Source: Mitsuokella sp047974105 (GTDB lineage Bacteria; Bacillota; Negativicutes; Selenomonadales; Selenomonadaceae). From it: 64,000 bases of DNA. A model generated the notes under the pieces. It was not told where the DNA came from, did not search any database, and worked only from the letters and a program-made list of their open reading frames with translations. The DNA is taken from positions 1 to 64,000 of the forward strand of contig NZ_JBHYRS010000007.1 in assembly GCF_047974105.1 (NCBI RefSeq). Reading direction: 5' to 3'. Each line of letters starts with the position of its first letter. Within the stretch, counting starts at the first letter, position 1. Shown here piece by piece: positions 1 through 8,438 of the stretch. The translations under genes and the position numbers were made by a program.

Positions 1-75
1 GGCGCCATCGTCAAGCGGTTAAGACACCGCCCTTTCACGGCGGGTTCATGGGTTCGAATCCCATTGGCGTCACCA
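1..75 (+). tRNA. tRNA-Glu (TTC)
   Basis: Full cloverleaf: the 7-bp acceptor stem pairs bases 1-7 with 65-71, the anticodon loop reads TTC, and there is a GGTTCGAATCC T-arm and an encoded CCA. It is the first gene of a 12-gene tRNA array, and the array promoter probably lies upstream of the window. Confidence 0.95.
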
Positions 76-82
76 TTATTAT

Positions 83-158
<76 letters not shown>

Positions 159-164
159 TTTTAT

Positions 165-240
165 GGGCGATTAGCTCAGCTGGGAGAGCGCTTGCCTTAC
201 AAGCAAGATGTCAGCAGTTCGATCCTGTTATCGCCCACCA
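165..240 (+). tRNA. tRNA-Val (TAC)
   Basis: Acceptor GGGCGAT pairs with ATCGCCC. Anticodon loop CTTACAA gives TAC. CCA is encoded. Third gene of the array. Confidence 0.95.
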
Positions 241-255
241 TTTTTTAAATCATAT

Positions 256-332
256 GGCCCGGTAGTTTAGTTGGTTAGAATGCCGCCCTGTCACGGCGGA
301 GGTCATGGGTTCAAGTCCCATTCGGGTCGCCA
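256..332 (+). tRNA. tRNA-Asp (GTC)
   Basis: 77-nt cloverleaf, anticodon loop CTGTCAC (GTC), T-arm GGTTCAAGTCC, encoded CCA. Confidence 0.95.
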
Positions 333-333
333 T

Positions 334-362
334 TTGTTTATTGCACAGAAATGTGTTATAAT
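334..362 (+). promoter_or_regulatory. Possible internal promoter of the tRNA array
   Basis: TTGTTT (334-339) and TATAAT (357-362) are separated by 17 bp, just before tRNA-Phe. This could restart transcription inside the array. The -10 box is perfect and the -35 box is weak. Confidence 0.5.
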
Positions 363-379
363 ATATTAACTTGTTAAAT

Positions 380-455
380 GCCTCGGTAGCTCAGTCGGTA
401 GAGCAGGGGACTGAAAATCCCCGTGTCAGTGGTTCGATTCCGCTCTGAGGCACCA
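380..455 (+). tRNA. tRNA-Phe (GAA)
   Basis: Acceptor GCCTCGG pairs with CTGAGGC. Anticodon loop CTGAAAA gives GAA. CCA encoded. Confidence 0.95.
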
Positions 456-463
456 TTTTTCAA

Positions 464-539
464 GCTGGTGTAGCTCAATTGGTAGAGCAGCTGACTTGTA
501 ATCAGCAGGTTGGGGGTTCAATTCCTCTCGCCAGCTCCA
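464..539 (+). tRNA. tRNA-Thr (TGT)
   Basis: Acceptor GCTGGTG pairs with CGCCAGC. Anticodon loop CTTGTAA gives TGT. CCA encoded. Confidence 0.95.
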
Positions 540-550
540 CTTTGCATTAT

Positions 551-624
<74 letters not shown>

Positions 625-641
625 CTAATTTTTATGATACT

Positions 642-730
642 GCCGGGGTGGCGGAACTGGCAGACGCAACGGACTTAAAATCCGTCGGTTGGAAACAACC
701 GTACCGGTTCGATTCCGGTCCTCGGCACCA
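642..730 (+). tRNA. tRNA-Leu (TAA)
   Basis: 89-nt class II tRNA with a long variable arm. Anticodon loop CTTAAAA gives TAA. Encoded CCA. First of five leucine tRNAs in a row. Confidence 0.95.
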
Positions 731-762
731 CCATTTGTATCTATCTCTCAATTTTATATCAC

Positions 763-848
763 GCGGTCGTGGCGGAATGGCAGACGCGCTAGCTTCAGGC
801 GCTAGTGATGGCAACATCATGGAGGTTCAAGTCCTCTCGACCGCACCA
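763..848 (+). tRNA. tRNA-Leu (CAG), copy 1
   Basis: 86-nt class II tRNA. The anticodon stem CTAGC/GCTAG encloses a loop with CAG. Acceptor GCGGTCG pairs with CGACCGC. It forms a CAG-GAG pair with the next gene, and the pair is repeated at 1005-1182. Confidence 0.93.
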
Positions 849-870
849 TCAACAAATTCATATTTATCAT

Positions 871-956
871 GCGGTCGTGGCGGAATTGGCAGACGCGCTA
901 CTTTGAGGGGGTAGTGTTCACAAGACGTATGGGTTCAAGTCCCATCGACCGCACCA
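871..956 (+). tRNA. tRNA-Leu (GAG), copy 1
   Basis: Class II tRNA with long variable arm, anticodon GAG and encoded CCA. By eye it is identical over its length to the copy at 1097-1182. Confidence 0.93.
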
Positions 957-1004
957 TTTGCTTTAAACAGTACTTGGTGCTGTTTTCATAAAACTTCATA
1001 TCAT

Positions 1005-1091
1005 GCGGTTATGGCGGAATTGGCAGACGCGCTAGCTTCAGGCGCTAGTGGTGGCAACACCTTGGAGGTTCAAGTCCTCTTGACCGCACCA
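1005..1091 (+). tRNA. tRNA-Leu (CAG), copy 2
   Basis: Class II tRNA with anticodon CAG. It differs from copy 1 in the acceptor stem (GCGGTTA with TGACCGC, still paired) and variable arm, so both copies look functional. Confidence 0.93.
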
Positions 1092-1096
1092 TTTAC

Positions 1097-1182
1097 GCGG
1101 TCGTGGCGGAATTGGCAGACGCGCTACTTTGAGGGGGTAGTGTTCACAAGACGTATGGGTTCAAGTCCCATCGACCGCACCA
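1097..1182 (+). tRNA. tRNA-Leu (GAG), copy 2
   Basis: Identical in sequence to the GAG gene at 871-956. Last gene of the array, followed directly by a terminator. Confidence 0.93.
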
Positions 1183-1194
1183 TTTGTAAATAGT

Positions 1195-1222
1195 AAGCTC
1201 AGATTTATATCTGAGCTTTTTC
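1195..1222 (+). terminator. Terminator of the tRNA array
   Basis: AAGCTCAGAT and its reverse complement ATCTGAGCTT enclose a 4-nt loop and run into a T-tract. Confidence 0.85.
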
Positions 1223-1249
1223 TGTATTCAAAAGAAATGAGGCGATTTT

Positions 1250-2653
1250 ATGCAGTGCCGGCCGCGAAGCCTTTTTGTCCAGGTATTATTCTTTTTGGTA
1301 CTGACTGCCGTTTGTATGCCTGCACTATCTTTCTGGCAGCCGCAGTTCGTGCAGGCAGAAGAACAAATGGCAGGTCGGGAAGAAGAATTGGAGCTCACCA
1401 CATCCATTGTGTCGCTGGCTTCTTATTCCGATGAATTGAGCCTGCTGGCAAGAGAATGGCTGCAGCAGACGGGCTGGCATTTTTCGAGTCAGGAGATATC
1501 GACGTCACTGGCACAGGGCCGCTGTCATTTGCTGACAAAGGATTTGGGAGATGGCCATCGTGCCTTGCTGCTGGCTTTTCCGGGGACTGAGAATGTGCGG
1601 GATGCCAAAGTGGATTTGCGCATGAAGGCGGTGCCGTTTGGCGGTGCGTCCGTGCCGGAATTTATAAAGGCCGCACAGGAAAATCGGAAAAGTACGGCGC
1701 TGCCTCTTGTCCATAAGGGCTTCGATGATTATACTATGGCAGCTGTTTTTCAGGCTCCGGCTGATACGGCTTTATTTGGCAGAAAAGGAACCCTGGGAGA
1801 ACAGTTGGCAGCGGAGCTTAAGGATAATCCAGACGAAATTTTGCTCCTGACGGGTCACAGTCTTGGCGGCGCGGCAGCGACGCTGACAGCAGCACGGCTC
1901 AGCGATATGGGGGTCAGGCCGCAGCAGCTCCGCGTCATTACGTTTGGGGCACCGGCTGTCGGGGATGAACGCTTTGCACGCCGTTATGAAACGAAGATGG
2001 ATTTGACGCGTGTAGTCATGGACGGAGACCCCATAGCTGCGGCCCTGCAGTCTCTCGGCACGCGTTATGTGCAGTTTGGCAGGAAGGAACGCTGGCAGCA
2101 GAATCGCAGTTCAGCGCGTTTTGAGCATGAGATGGTCGTTTATCTCGACGATGCCCTGCGCAGTTATTTTCATGTCGTACAAAGTCAGGGAGACCTGCAA
2201 AGCCGTATGATTGAAAGTCATCCCAAGCAGGCAAATGGCGGTATTTTTGTGACCATGCCGATGATACAGGCAGATCCTTTGCTGACAGAGGATACTGATG
2301 ATATCAGGACAGTCTTGCGCGGCAGCTGGCAGAAACGTTATACGCCCTGTGTGCTGGATGATGAAGAAGATGAAGAAATGGGGCAGGCATTGCCGGCTTT
2401 GTGTCAGGCTGCCAAGAGGTCGGGCTGCAAGTATGTTATTCAGCAGGTTCTGACGACTAAACGCATCCGTGAGGAAACATATAATTTTCGCATCGTGCTT
2501 GAAACGACGATCTATGACACGAAGGGCAATCTGCTCGCAGCTGAGTCGAAAAGTACAACAGCCAGCCGCATGACGCCGCTCGAAGCCGTGCTTTATCTGG
2601 AGTTTCTGAGCATGCAGGATCTTGATCTTGTATTTGGTGTACAGAATACATGA
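1250..2653 (+). CDS. Secreted class 3 lipase (alpha/beta-hydrolase)
   Basis: A 467-residue protein with an N-terminal signal peptide: basic start, hydrophobic stretch at about 8-28, then VQAEE near residue 34-38. The nucleophile elbow GHSLGG starts at G202, making Ser204 the likely nucleophile. It is followed by a lipase_3-like segment with FGAPAVGD, and a histidine later in the domain would complete the triad. The last 130 or so residues are extra and unassigned. GAGGCG lies 6 nt before this ATG. An overlapping ATG at 1237 in another frame gives a short non-conserved ORF. Substrate unknown; probably an ester or glycerolipid outside the cytoplasm. It stands alone between the tRNA array and a structured RNA. 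Confidence 0.85.
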   Translation: MQCRPRSLFVQVLFFLVLTAVCMPALSFWQPQFVQAEEQMAGREEELELTTSIVSLASYSDELSLLAREWLQQTGWHFSSQEISTSLAQGRCHLLTKDLGDGHRALLLAFPGTENVRDAKVDLRMKAVPFGGASVPEFIKAAQENRKSTALPLVHKGFDDYTMAAVFQAPADTALFGRKGTLGEQLAAELKDNPDEILLLTGHSLGGAAATLTAARLSDMGVRPQQLRVITFGAPAVGDERFARRYETKMDLTRVVMDGDPIAAALQSLGTRYVQFGRKERWQQNRSSARFEHEMVVYLDDALRSYFHVVQSQGDLQSRMIESHPKQANGGIFVTMPMIQADPLLTEDTDDIRTVLRGSWQKRYTPCVLDDEEDEEMGQALPALCQAAKRSGCKYVIQQVLTTKRIREETYNFRIVLETTIYDTKGNLLAAESKSTTASRMTPLEAVLYLEFLSMQDLDLVFGVQNT

Positions 2654-2671
2654 AATTTTCTAAAAATAATC

Positions 2672-2700
2672 TTGACTTTTTTCCCGTTATCCGGTATCAT
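2672..2700 (+). promoter_or_regulatory. Consensus sigma-70 promoter for the RNA at 2707
   Basis: TTGACT (2672-2677), a 17-bp spacer and TATCAT (2695-2700). It lies just after the lipase stop and points at a stretch with no ORF, which argues for a dedicated non-coding transcript starting near 2707. Confidence 0.75.
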
Positions 2701-2706
2701 AAAGAT

Positions 2707-2897
2707 AAGCCAAGGAAAGGTAAAAGGTTCACCCTTTCCAGACAGCCGATTTACTTACTCAGGATGGAGGAGAGTCCAATGGGCTAGTTAACGAGTCCAA
2801 GTGGAACAAGTCGTATCACATGAATTACATGATTGGAAGGTTTCTATCTCACAGATAACCATCAGCGGTGACGAGAAAGCTGCTGATGGTTATTTTA
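2707..2897 (+). ncRNA. Unidentified structured RNA, about 190 nt
   Basis: Bounded by a consensus promoter and a strong terminator hairpin (2855-2893, stem ATAACCATCAGC). It contains a 5' hairpin (GGAAAGG with CCTTTCC, about 2714-2739) and two copies of GAGTCCAA about 25 nt apart. No ORF with a ribosome site fills it. Its size and own promoter would suit a 6S-like or other housekeeping RNA, but I do not recognise the conserved core of 6S RNA, RNase P, SRP RNA, tmRNA, a T-box or any common riboswitch. The DUF362 gene starts about 155 nt beyond the terminator, so a leader role is possible only through readthrough. Confidence 0.5.
2855..2897 (+). terminator. Terminator of the structured RNA
   Basis: ATAACCATCAGC (2855-2866) pairs exactly with GCTGATGGTTAT (2882-2893), followed by TTTATG. 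The U-tract is short but the stem is strong. Confidence 0.7.
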
Positions 2898-3053
2898 TGT
2901 CTGCTGCTTTATCATAAAGGAAAATGGGCGAGTCATGTCGAATCTGTTGACATTCAGAATGGGGCATTTTGTATGTGTATGGATTTGATGGTTGAGACTC
3001 GTTTTGTTTTTGTGTAAAATTAAGAAAGAGAATTCTATTTTAGGGGGATTATT

Positions 3054-4178
3054 ATGGAAAAGGCGAAAGTTTATTTTACGGATTTTCGTGTGCCGGTAGG
3101 ACGCAATATCATGCAGAAGCTCAAGACACTCTGCATTGCAGCGGGCATTAAGAATATCGATATGGATGGCAAATTCGTGGCCATCAAGATGCATTTTGGT
3201 GAGCTCGGCAATATGGCTTATCTGCGTCCGCAGTATGCAAAAGTCGTGGCAGATCTTGTCAAGGAACAGGGCGGCATGCCGTTTTTGACGGACTGCAATA
3301 CGCTTTATCCGGGCAGCCGCAAACATGCTTTGGAGCATATGGACTGCGCCAATTTCAACGGCTTCAATACGACGACTACGGGCTGCCAGATTATCATCGG
3401 TGACGGTCTGCGCGGCACGGATGACGTCGAAGTGCCGGTCAAGAATGGCGAGTATATCAAGAAGGCTAAAATTGGCCGTGCCATCATGGATGCCGATGTT
3501 TTCATCAGCCTGGCTCATTTCAAAGGCCATGAAGCTACGGGCTTTGGCGGTGCCATCAAGAATATCGGCATGGGCTGCGGCAGCCGTGCCGGCAAGATGG
3601 AGCAGCATTCGTCGGGCAAATGCGTAGTAAATGAGGAGCTTTGCCGCGGCTGCCGCAAGTGCGCGAAAGAATGCGGCTCCGATGCCATTACGTATGAGAA
3701 TAATAAAGCCCATATCCATGAGGACCTCTGCAAGGGCTGCGGCCGCTGCATCGGTGCCTGCTCGTACGATGCCATCCGCAATGAGCAGTGGGATGCCGGC
3801 GACCTTCTCGACCGCAAGATGGCCGAATATGCTCAGGCTGTCGTGCAGGACCGTCCGTGCTTCCATATCAATATCGTCCGCGATATTTCGCCGAACTGCG
3901 ACTGCCATGGCGAGAATGATGCGCCGATTCTGCCGGATCAGGGCATGTTCGCCTCGTTTGACCCTGTGGCTCTTGACCAGGCCTGCGCAGATGCGTGCCT
4001 TAAAGCGACGCCGCTGCCGAACAGCCAGCTCGCGGACAATCTCGCCAAACCGGATTGGCATCACCATCATGACCACTTCCTCGACAACAATCCGAATATC
4101 CATTGGAAAGAGACGCTCGAACATGCTGAAAAGATCGGCATGGGCACGAGAGCGTATGAACTGGTGAAACTTAAATGA
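3054..4178 (+). CDS. DUF362 protein with two [4Fe-4S] ferredoxin motifs
   Basis: 374 residues. A DUF362 domain fills most of the protein and is interrupted by two CxxCxxCxxxC clusters, CRGCRKCAKEC and CKGCGRCIGAC at about 198-236. Such proteins are cytoplasmic Fe-S proteins of anaerobes with unproven electron-transfer roles. AGGGGG lies upstream of the ATG. Its stop overlaps the start of the EAL-domain gene by 4 nt, so the two are translationally coupled, an unusual partnership that hints at redox input to cyclic-di-GMP turnover (inference). A His-rich stretch (HHHHDH) near residue 340 could bind metal. Confidence 0.85.
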   Translation: MEKAKVYFTDFRVPVGRNIMQKLKTLCIAAGIKNIDMDGKFVAIKMHFGELGNMAYLRPQYAKVVADLVKEQGGMPFLTDCNTLYPGSRKHALEHMDCANFNGFNTTTTGCQIIIGDGLRGTDDVEVPVKNGEYIKKAKIGRAIMDADVFISLAHFKGHEATGFGGAIKNIGMGCGSRAGKMEQHSSGKCVVNEELCRGCRKCAKECGSDAITYENNKAHIHEDLCKGCGRCIGACSYDAIRNEQWDAGDLLDRKMAEYAQAVVQDRPCFHINIVRDISPNCDCHGENDAPILPDQGMFASFDPVALDQACADACLKATPLPNSQLADNLAKPDWHHHHDHFLDNNPNIHWKETLEHAEKIGMGTRAYELVKLK

Positions 4179-6679
4179 GGAAAAAGCGCAGGCAGATTGA
4201 CATGCCGCCATCCTATGTCATTGAGCATCTGGATGAAGCAATTGAAAAAAAATGGTGCCGCGTTTATTATCAGCCCATCGTACGGACCATCACCGGCAGG
4301 CTCTGCGCCATGGAGGCGCTGGCCCGCTGGGATGACCCTACTTGGGGTTTTTTAACGCCGCCCTTTTTTATTGGGATACTCGAACAGCACAATTTAATTC
4401 ACAAATTGGATGCATTCCTCGTGGAGGAGGTATGCAGAAATCAGGCGCGTGTGAGGAAAGCGGGGCAGCCGGCTGTAGCTGTTTCGCTGAATCTTTCCCG
4501 TCTTGATTTCATCCAGGACGATTTCGATATCTTTACGATTGTAGAAAATGCCGTACGCAAATACAATGTGCCGCGTGATCTTCTTCATCTGGAAATTGTC
4601 GAGAATGTCCTGACAAACCGCAATAAGAGGATTGGCGAAACCCTGAACCGTTTCCGCGAGGCCGGCTACGAAATCTGGATGGATGATTTCGGCAGCGGCT
4701 ATTCGAGCTTGAAATTCCTCAAGGACCAGCGCTTTGACCTTCTGAAGATGGACATGGCTTTTTTAAAGAGCGATACGAAAAGGGCCCGCGATATCATCAT
4801 CTCGATTATCTCCATGGACAAGCGCATCGGCAACCGGACTTTGGCAGAAGGCGTGGAGACGCAGGAGCAGTTTGACTTCCTGCGCGAGGTCGGCTGTGAA
4901 AAAATTCAGGGATATTACCTCGGCAAGCCGCGTCCATACGATGAAACCATTGAGAACTGCAGGAAAAAAGGCATTGAAATTGAGCTGAGCTGCTGGAAGG
5001 CCTATTACGATGCCATCATGGACGTCGACTTTTTGACAGGGCGGCCATTGCTGCTCGTCGAATACCGGGACCATGGCTATCATATCCTCTTTGCGAATCA
5101 TAAATGTGATGAGGTGCTCTGGCCGGAGCTCGAAGATGGGCGCAGTGTCTGGGAAAAACGGCTGAATGTCTTAAAACAGCCGGCCATCCGTTATCTTCAG
5201 CGCGGTTTGCGGCGCGTCATGCTGTCGGGAGAGGCTGAGGAATTAGCGTATCCTCTCAATGGCAATTTTGTCATGATGAACTGTCATCGCGTCATTTCCT
5301 ACAATGGACACTGTCTGATTTCGATTGACTGCCATCTGCATAAGATTGACCATGAAGGACCTGTCTTTAAACCAGCCTATTTTTTGCGCAATCTCTTCTA
5401 TTTGTACGACAGTCTGGCGGCTGTCAATTTGACGAAACGGGAAGTTGTCGTTTTGACGCAGCCGCGTCTCAAATCTGGCCTGCATAAATACTCTTTGGAT
5501 GAGGCCCTGCAGAATTATCAGGAACAGATGATTTATTCGGCAGACCGCAGGCGCTTTGCAGAATTTCTGGATCTCAATACGCTAAAAGAGCGCGTTGACG
5601 GCTCTCCGCTCAGCAGTATTGCGGAGGCATTCCGTTCAAAGGGACCGGATGGCACCCTGGTTTGGAAAACGCATCGCATTTCGCGCATCACGAGTACGAA
5701 ACAGGATATCTTTTTCTATGTGATCCGCGTTTCCGATGCACAGGATGTTGCCCGCTATGAAAAGGATCTGACCGGATCGCAGTACACCCTGACAGAGCAG
5801 TCAGGGGAGGCAGAGGCAAAAGAAGAGACGTCCGTTATGTCAATCAGGAGGCTTTGGGATAATTTCATCATGAGCTTTCCGCTGCCGGTTTTCTGGAAGG
5901 ACAGGGAACGCCGCTTCCTCGGTGTCAACCAGAAATTCTTAGATTTCTATGACTTTGATTCTGTGGAAAAAGTGGCAGCTCATACGGATGAGGATATGAA
6001 CTGGCATGTACAGCCCAATTCTTTTAAGAACGACGAGCTTGATGTCATTGAAAAAGGCGTCGCCCTGCATGACGTTCCGGGGAAATGCATTGCCCGCGGC
6101 CGTCAGTATGATATCCTGGCTTCCAAATGGCCGCTCTATGATGAAGAAGGCAGTATCAGAGGACTTATGGGATATTTTCTGCCGACTGACGTATTTATAC
6201 GCAATGAGGAGAAGTCCCAGAAGCTCTTGTTTACGGATGGTGTAACGGGACTGGCCAATATCAAGGGCATCCTTTCTCTGCTGGCACAGTATATGGATGA
6301 ATATCGTTTTAAGAAAAGGGCCTTTGCCGCGATTTTCCTTCGGGTTCGTGCAATTGCGCGTTTAGAGCGCCGGTACGGAGAAACAGCCGTCGCGGAACTT
6401 CTTGCCTGCATTGCGGAAGAGATGAAGCGTGTTCTGGAGCAGACGGGCACGGCTGGCCGCTTTGCCGAGGATCAGTTCCTTATTTTTTATCAATACCACG
6501 CGGAAGAAGATGTGGAGAAATTGAACACTGCACTTCGTCAGGCCATTGAGGGCATCCACCACTTTGGACAGCGCAGCTGCACGCTGTTTGTGGAAACGCG
6601 TACGGTTTATCCAGAGGATTCCGCATCTTTTCATCGGGACATCCTCGATGCGGTGCTCGGCGGTAAACATCGTCATTGA
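4175..6679 (+). CDS. EAL-PAS-degenerate GGDEF protein (c-di-GMP phosphodiesterase candidate)
   Basis: 834 residues with no clear membrane segment. An N-terminal EAL domain (about 12-265) keeps E47-A48-L49, DDFGSGYSSL, LKMD, AEGVET and IQGYYLGKP, so cleavage of cyclic-di-GMP is plausible. A middle region of about 270-560 is unassigned. A PAS-like segment follows at about 565-680 (FWKDRERRFLGVNQ and onward). The C-terminal GGDEF-like domain has AEDQF (764-768) where GGDEF belongs, so it should not make cyclic-di-GMP and may be regulatory. The ATG overlaps the previous stop by 4 nt and has no separate ribosome site. The inverted domain order (EAL before GGDEF) is also uncommon. Confidence 0.85.
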   Translation: MRKKRRQIDMPPSYVIEHLDEAIEKKWCRVYYQPIVRTITGRLCAMEALARWDDPTWGFLTPPFFIGILEQHNLIHKLDAFLVEEVCRNQARVRKAGQPAVAVSLNLSRLDFIQDDFDIFTIVENAVRKYNVPRDLLHLEIVENVLTNRNKRIGETLNRFREAGYEIWMDDFGSGYSSLKFLKDQRFDLLKMDMAFLKSDTKRARDIIISIISMDKRIGNRTLAEGVETQEQFDFLREVGCEKIQGYYLGKPRPYDETIENCRKKGIEIELSCWKAYYDAIMDVDFLTGRPLLLVEYRDHGYHILFANHKCDEVLWPELEDGRSVWEKRLNVLKQPAIRYLQRGLRRVMLSGEAEELAYPLNGNFVMMNCHRVISYNGHCLISIDCHLHKIDHEGPVFKPAYFLRNLFYLYDSLAAVNLTKREVVVLTQPRLKSGLHKYSLDEALQNYQEQMIYSADRRRFAEFLDLNTLKERVDGSPLSSIAEAFRSKGPDGTLVWKTHRISRITSTKQDIFFYVIRVSDAQDVARYEKDLTGSQYTLTEQSGEAEAKEETSVMSIRRLWDNFIMSFPLPVFWKDRERRFLGVNQKFLDFYDFDSVEKVAAHTDEDMNWHVQPNSFKNDELDVIEKGVALHDVPGKCIARGRQYDILASKWPLYDEEGSIRGLMGYFLPTDVFIRNEEKSQKLLFTDGVTGLANIKGILSLLAQYMDEYRFKKRAFAAIFLRVRAIARLERRYGETAVAELLACIAEEMKRVLEQTGTAGRFAEDQFLIFYQYHAEEDVEKLNTALRQAIEGIHHFGQRSCTLFVETRTVYPEDSASFHRDILDAVLGGKHRH

Positions 6680-6696
6680 ATACAATATTGACATCA

Positions 6697-6738
6697 GGAA
6701 GAGCTTTTGCTTTTTAGCAGAGGCTCTTCCTTTTTTTT
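6697..6738 (+). terminator. Terminator after the EAL gene
   Basis: GGAAGAGC (6697-6704) pairs with GCTCTTCC (6723-6730), followed by nine Ts. The end of the T-run also supplies the first bases of the next -35 box. Confidence 0.85.
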
Positions 6739-6765
6739 GACAACGTTTCGAAAAATGATTATACT
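6737..6765 (+). promoter_or_regulatory. Promoter of the marR-hlyD-permease operon
   Basis: TTGACA (6737-6742), 17-bp spacer, TATACT (6760-6765): near-perfect sigma-70 promoter butted against the previous terminator. Confidence 0.85.
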
Positions 6766-6766
6766 A

Positions 6767-6786
6767 TTAGTTAGCAACCTAACTAA
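6767..6786. promoter_or_regulatory. Palindromic operator, probably for the MarR regulator
   Basis: TTAGTTAG-CAAC-CTAACTAA is a perfect 8-4-8 inverted repeat starting one base after the -10 box and covering the expected start site. That is the classic position for autorepression by the adjacent marR gene. Confidence 0.75.
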
Positions 6787-6815
6787 ATTACTGTTAATGA
6801 AGTGGAGGAAACAAT

Positions 6816-7298
6816 ATGAAACGGGAACTCATCCCGAGCTGGGAAGAACTCGAGCATCATAAAAAGATTGTGCCGGAAATCAAGCCGGCAGCCGTCATTG
6901 CCATGCTGGAAGTCAAACAGGCAGGTGAGGACGTACAGCGTGCCATCCTTGATGTGCTGCAGCAGGAATATCACTTGTCCGAGGGCAAATTCTGCTGTCT
7001 GATTGTCCTGCATCAGAATCCGCAGGGCATTGCCCCTTCTGAGATTGCCCAAAAAGTCGGTGTCACCAAGGCGACCATCAGCAATATGCTCATGCGCATG
7101 GAACGTGACGGTGATATCTGCGTGAAGCAGGCAGCGGAGGATGCGCGCAAAAAGCTCATCTGCCTGACGGACAAGGGGCGGACTTTTATGGATAAAATTC
7201 TGCCGGAGCATTATCTGCGCGTTACGAAGCTCATGGAAAAGCTCACCGAAGAGGAACAAAAAGAACTCATCCGTCTGCTCAAGAAAATGTCAGGCTGA
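6816..7298 (+). CDS. MarR-family transcriptional regulator
   Basis: 160 residues with a winged helix-turn-helix: APSEIAQKVGVTKATISNMLMRMERDG is split here as recognition helix and wing around residues 70-95, and DARKKLICLTDKG is the wing. It starts at an ATG after GTGGAGG. MarR proteins act as dimers that repress until a ligand binds. The gene heads an operon with an efflux adaptor and a permease, with a palindrome at its own promoter, so it probably senses whatever the exporter handles. Confidence 0.88.
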   Translation: MKRELIPSWEELEHHKKIVPEIKPAAVIAMLEVKQAGEDVQRAILDVLQQEYHLSEGKFCCLIVLHQNPQGIAPSEIAQKVGVTKATISNMLMRMERDGDICVKQAAEDARKKLICLTDKGRTFMDKILPEHYLRVTKLMEKLTEEEQKELIRLLKKMSG

Positions 7299-7325
7299 GA
7301 AAATCCTGATTAGGAGGGAACCAGA

Positions 7326-8438
7326 ATGAATACAAGACAGAAAGCCCTGCGTACAGGAGCTGTTTTCATCGCTCTGCTCGTCATTGCCGGGGTGCTTTTA
7401 CTGTACAAGGGAAATGATGCCGTGGCACTTGGCATGGAGAAAAAAGAGGGGATTTTGACGGCGGAACAGGTCAAGATGTCGTTCGACAGCGTGAGCGGCC
7501 GCCTTGTCAATGAAGCCGTCAAGGAAGGCGATACAGTCAAGGCCGGTGATGTCGTCATGGAGCTCGATTCGACGGATACGGACCTTTCCATTGCCAAGAC
7601 AAAAGCCCAGATTGCGCAGCTCGACGCACAGATTCGTTCGACGGGCGGCTCGCAGTCGGTCAATTTCATGAAAGCCGATAATGATGAACAGCAGAGCTTC
7701 CGCCAGATTGACCAGCAGCGGGCAGCTGTGGCCTCGGCGCAGGCGACACTCAAGAACAGCCGCATTGACTATAACCGCAAGTCGGAACTCCTCGCGGCCG
7801 GTGCCATCGCCAAATCCCAGCTCGATGATGCTGAGATGGCTTTAAATGTCGCCGAAGCCAATGTCGCGCAGCAGCAGGAACTTTTAAGCAAGCTATTGTC
7901 GGGTGCACAGGACACGGGCGATACGGATTCTTTGAATCTGCCGACTATCGCGCAGCAGCGTCAGTCGGCCAGCAATATGAGCAATGATATCGACGCGCTG
8001 CAGCAGCAGAAACAAGCCCTTGAAGTGCAGCTCAAACAGCTTGAGGTGCAGAAGGAACGCCTGACGCTGCGTGCACCGGAAGACGGACGCATCATCAAGG
8101 TGCTCGCGAAAGAAGGCGAGATGGTCGCGGCCGGCACGCCTGTCCTGCTGCTTGAGAGCGACCGCAGCTATTATGACATCTATATCAGCGAGAAGCAGGC
8201 GCAGGGCCTCTCGGAGGGCGATACCATCACAGGACGTACCGTTGCCGGCGATAAGGCAGTGCCGGGAACGATCAAGCTTTTGACCAAAGCCCCGGGATTT
8301 GCTGACCTTAAGCAGTCGCGTGAAAAAGGTCAGGCCGACCTCACGGCTTTTCAGGTCCGCATCTATGTAGACCCGCAGGATGGCGTCGTGCCGGGCATGA
8401 CGATTGGGGTGAACGAACGTGAATTCACTAAGAGATGA
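7326..8438 (+). CDS. HlyD/EmrA-type membrane fusion protein
   Basis: 370 residues. One N-terminal membrane anchor (about 12-28), a biotinyl-lipoyl-like half-motif (VKEGDTVKAGDVVMEL), a long coiled coil rich in Q, A and L (about 80-250), the second lipoyl half (LRAPEDGRIIKVLAKEGEMV) and a beta-barrel. Such adaptors bridge an inner-membrane pump to the cell envelope. The start is the ATG after AGGAGG. Its last 20 nt overlap the permease gene, so the two proteins should be made in step. Confidence 0.85.
   Translation: MNTRQKALRTGAVFIALLVIAGVLLLYKGNDAVALGMEKKEGILTAEQVKMSFDSVSGRLVNEAVKEGDTVKAGDVVMELDSTDTDLSIAKTKAQIAQLDAQIRSTGGSQSVNFMKADNDEQQSFRQIDQQRAAVASAQATLKNSRIDYNRKSELLAAGAIAKSQLDDAEMALNVAEANVAQQQELLSKLLSGAQDTGDTDSLNLPTIAQQRQSASNMSNDIDALQQQKQALEVQLKQLEVQKERLTLRAPEDGRIIKVLAKEGEMVAAGTPVLLLESDRSYYDIYISEKQAQGLSEGDTITGRTVAGDKAVPGTIKLLTKAPGFADLKQSREKGQADLTAFQVRIYVDPQDGVVPGMTIGVNEREFTKR

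Noticed and set aside
1237..1434. 65-codon ORF overlapping the lipase start
   Set aside because: It is in a different frame, lacks a better ribosome site, and the lipase frame has a signal peptide and GHSLGG motif.
2761..2800. RNase P-like string GGAGGAGAGTCC
   Set aside because: It resembles one conserved block of RNase P RNA, but the rest of that RNA's core is missing and the transcript is only about 190 nt.
2895..4211. 438-codon minus-strand ORF opposite the DUF362 gene
   Set aside because: A shadow ORF: the plus-strand frame carries two intact ferredoxin motifs and a ribosome site, while this one has low-complexity Ala/Arg content and no motif.
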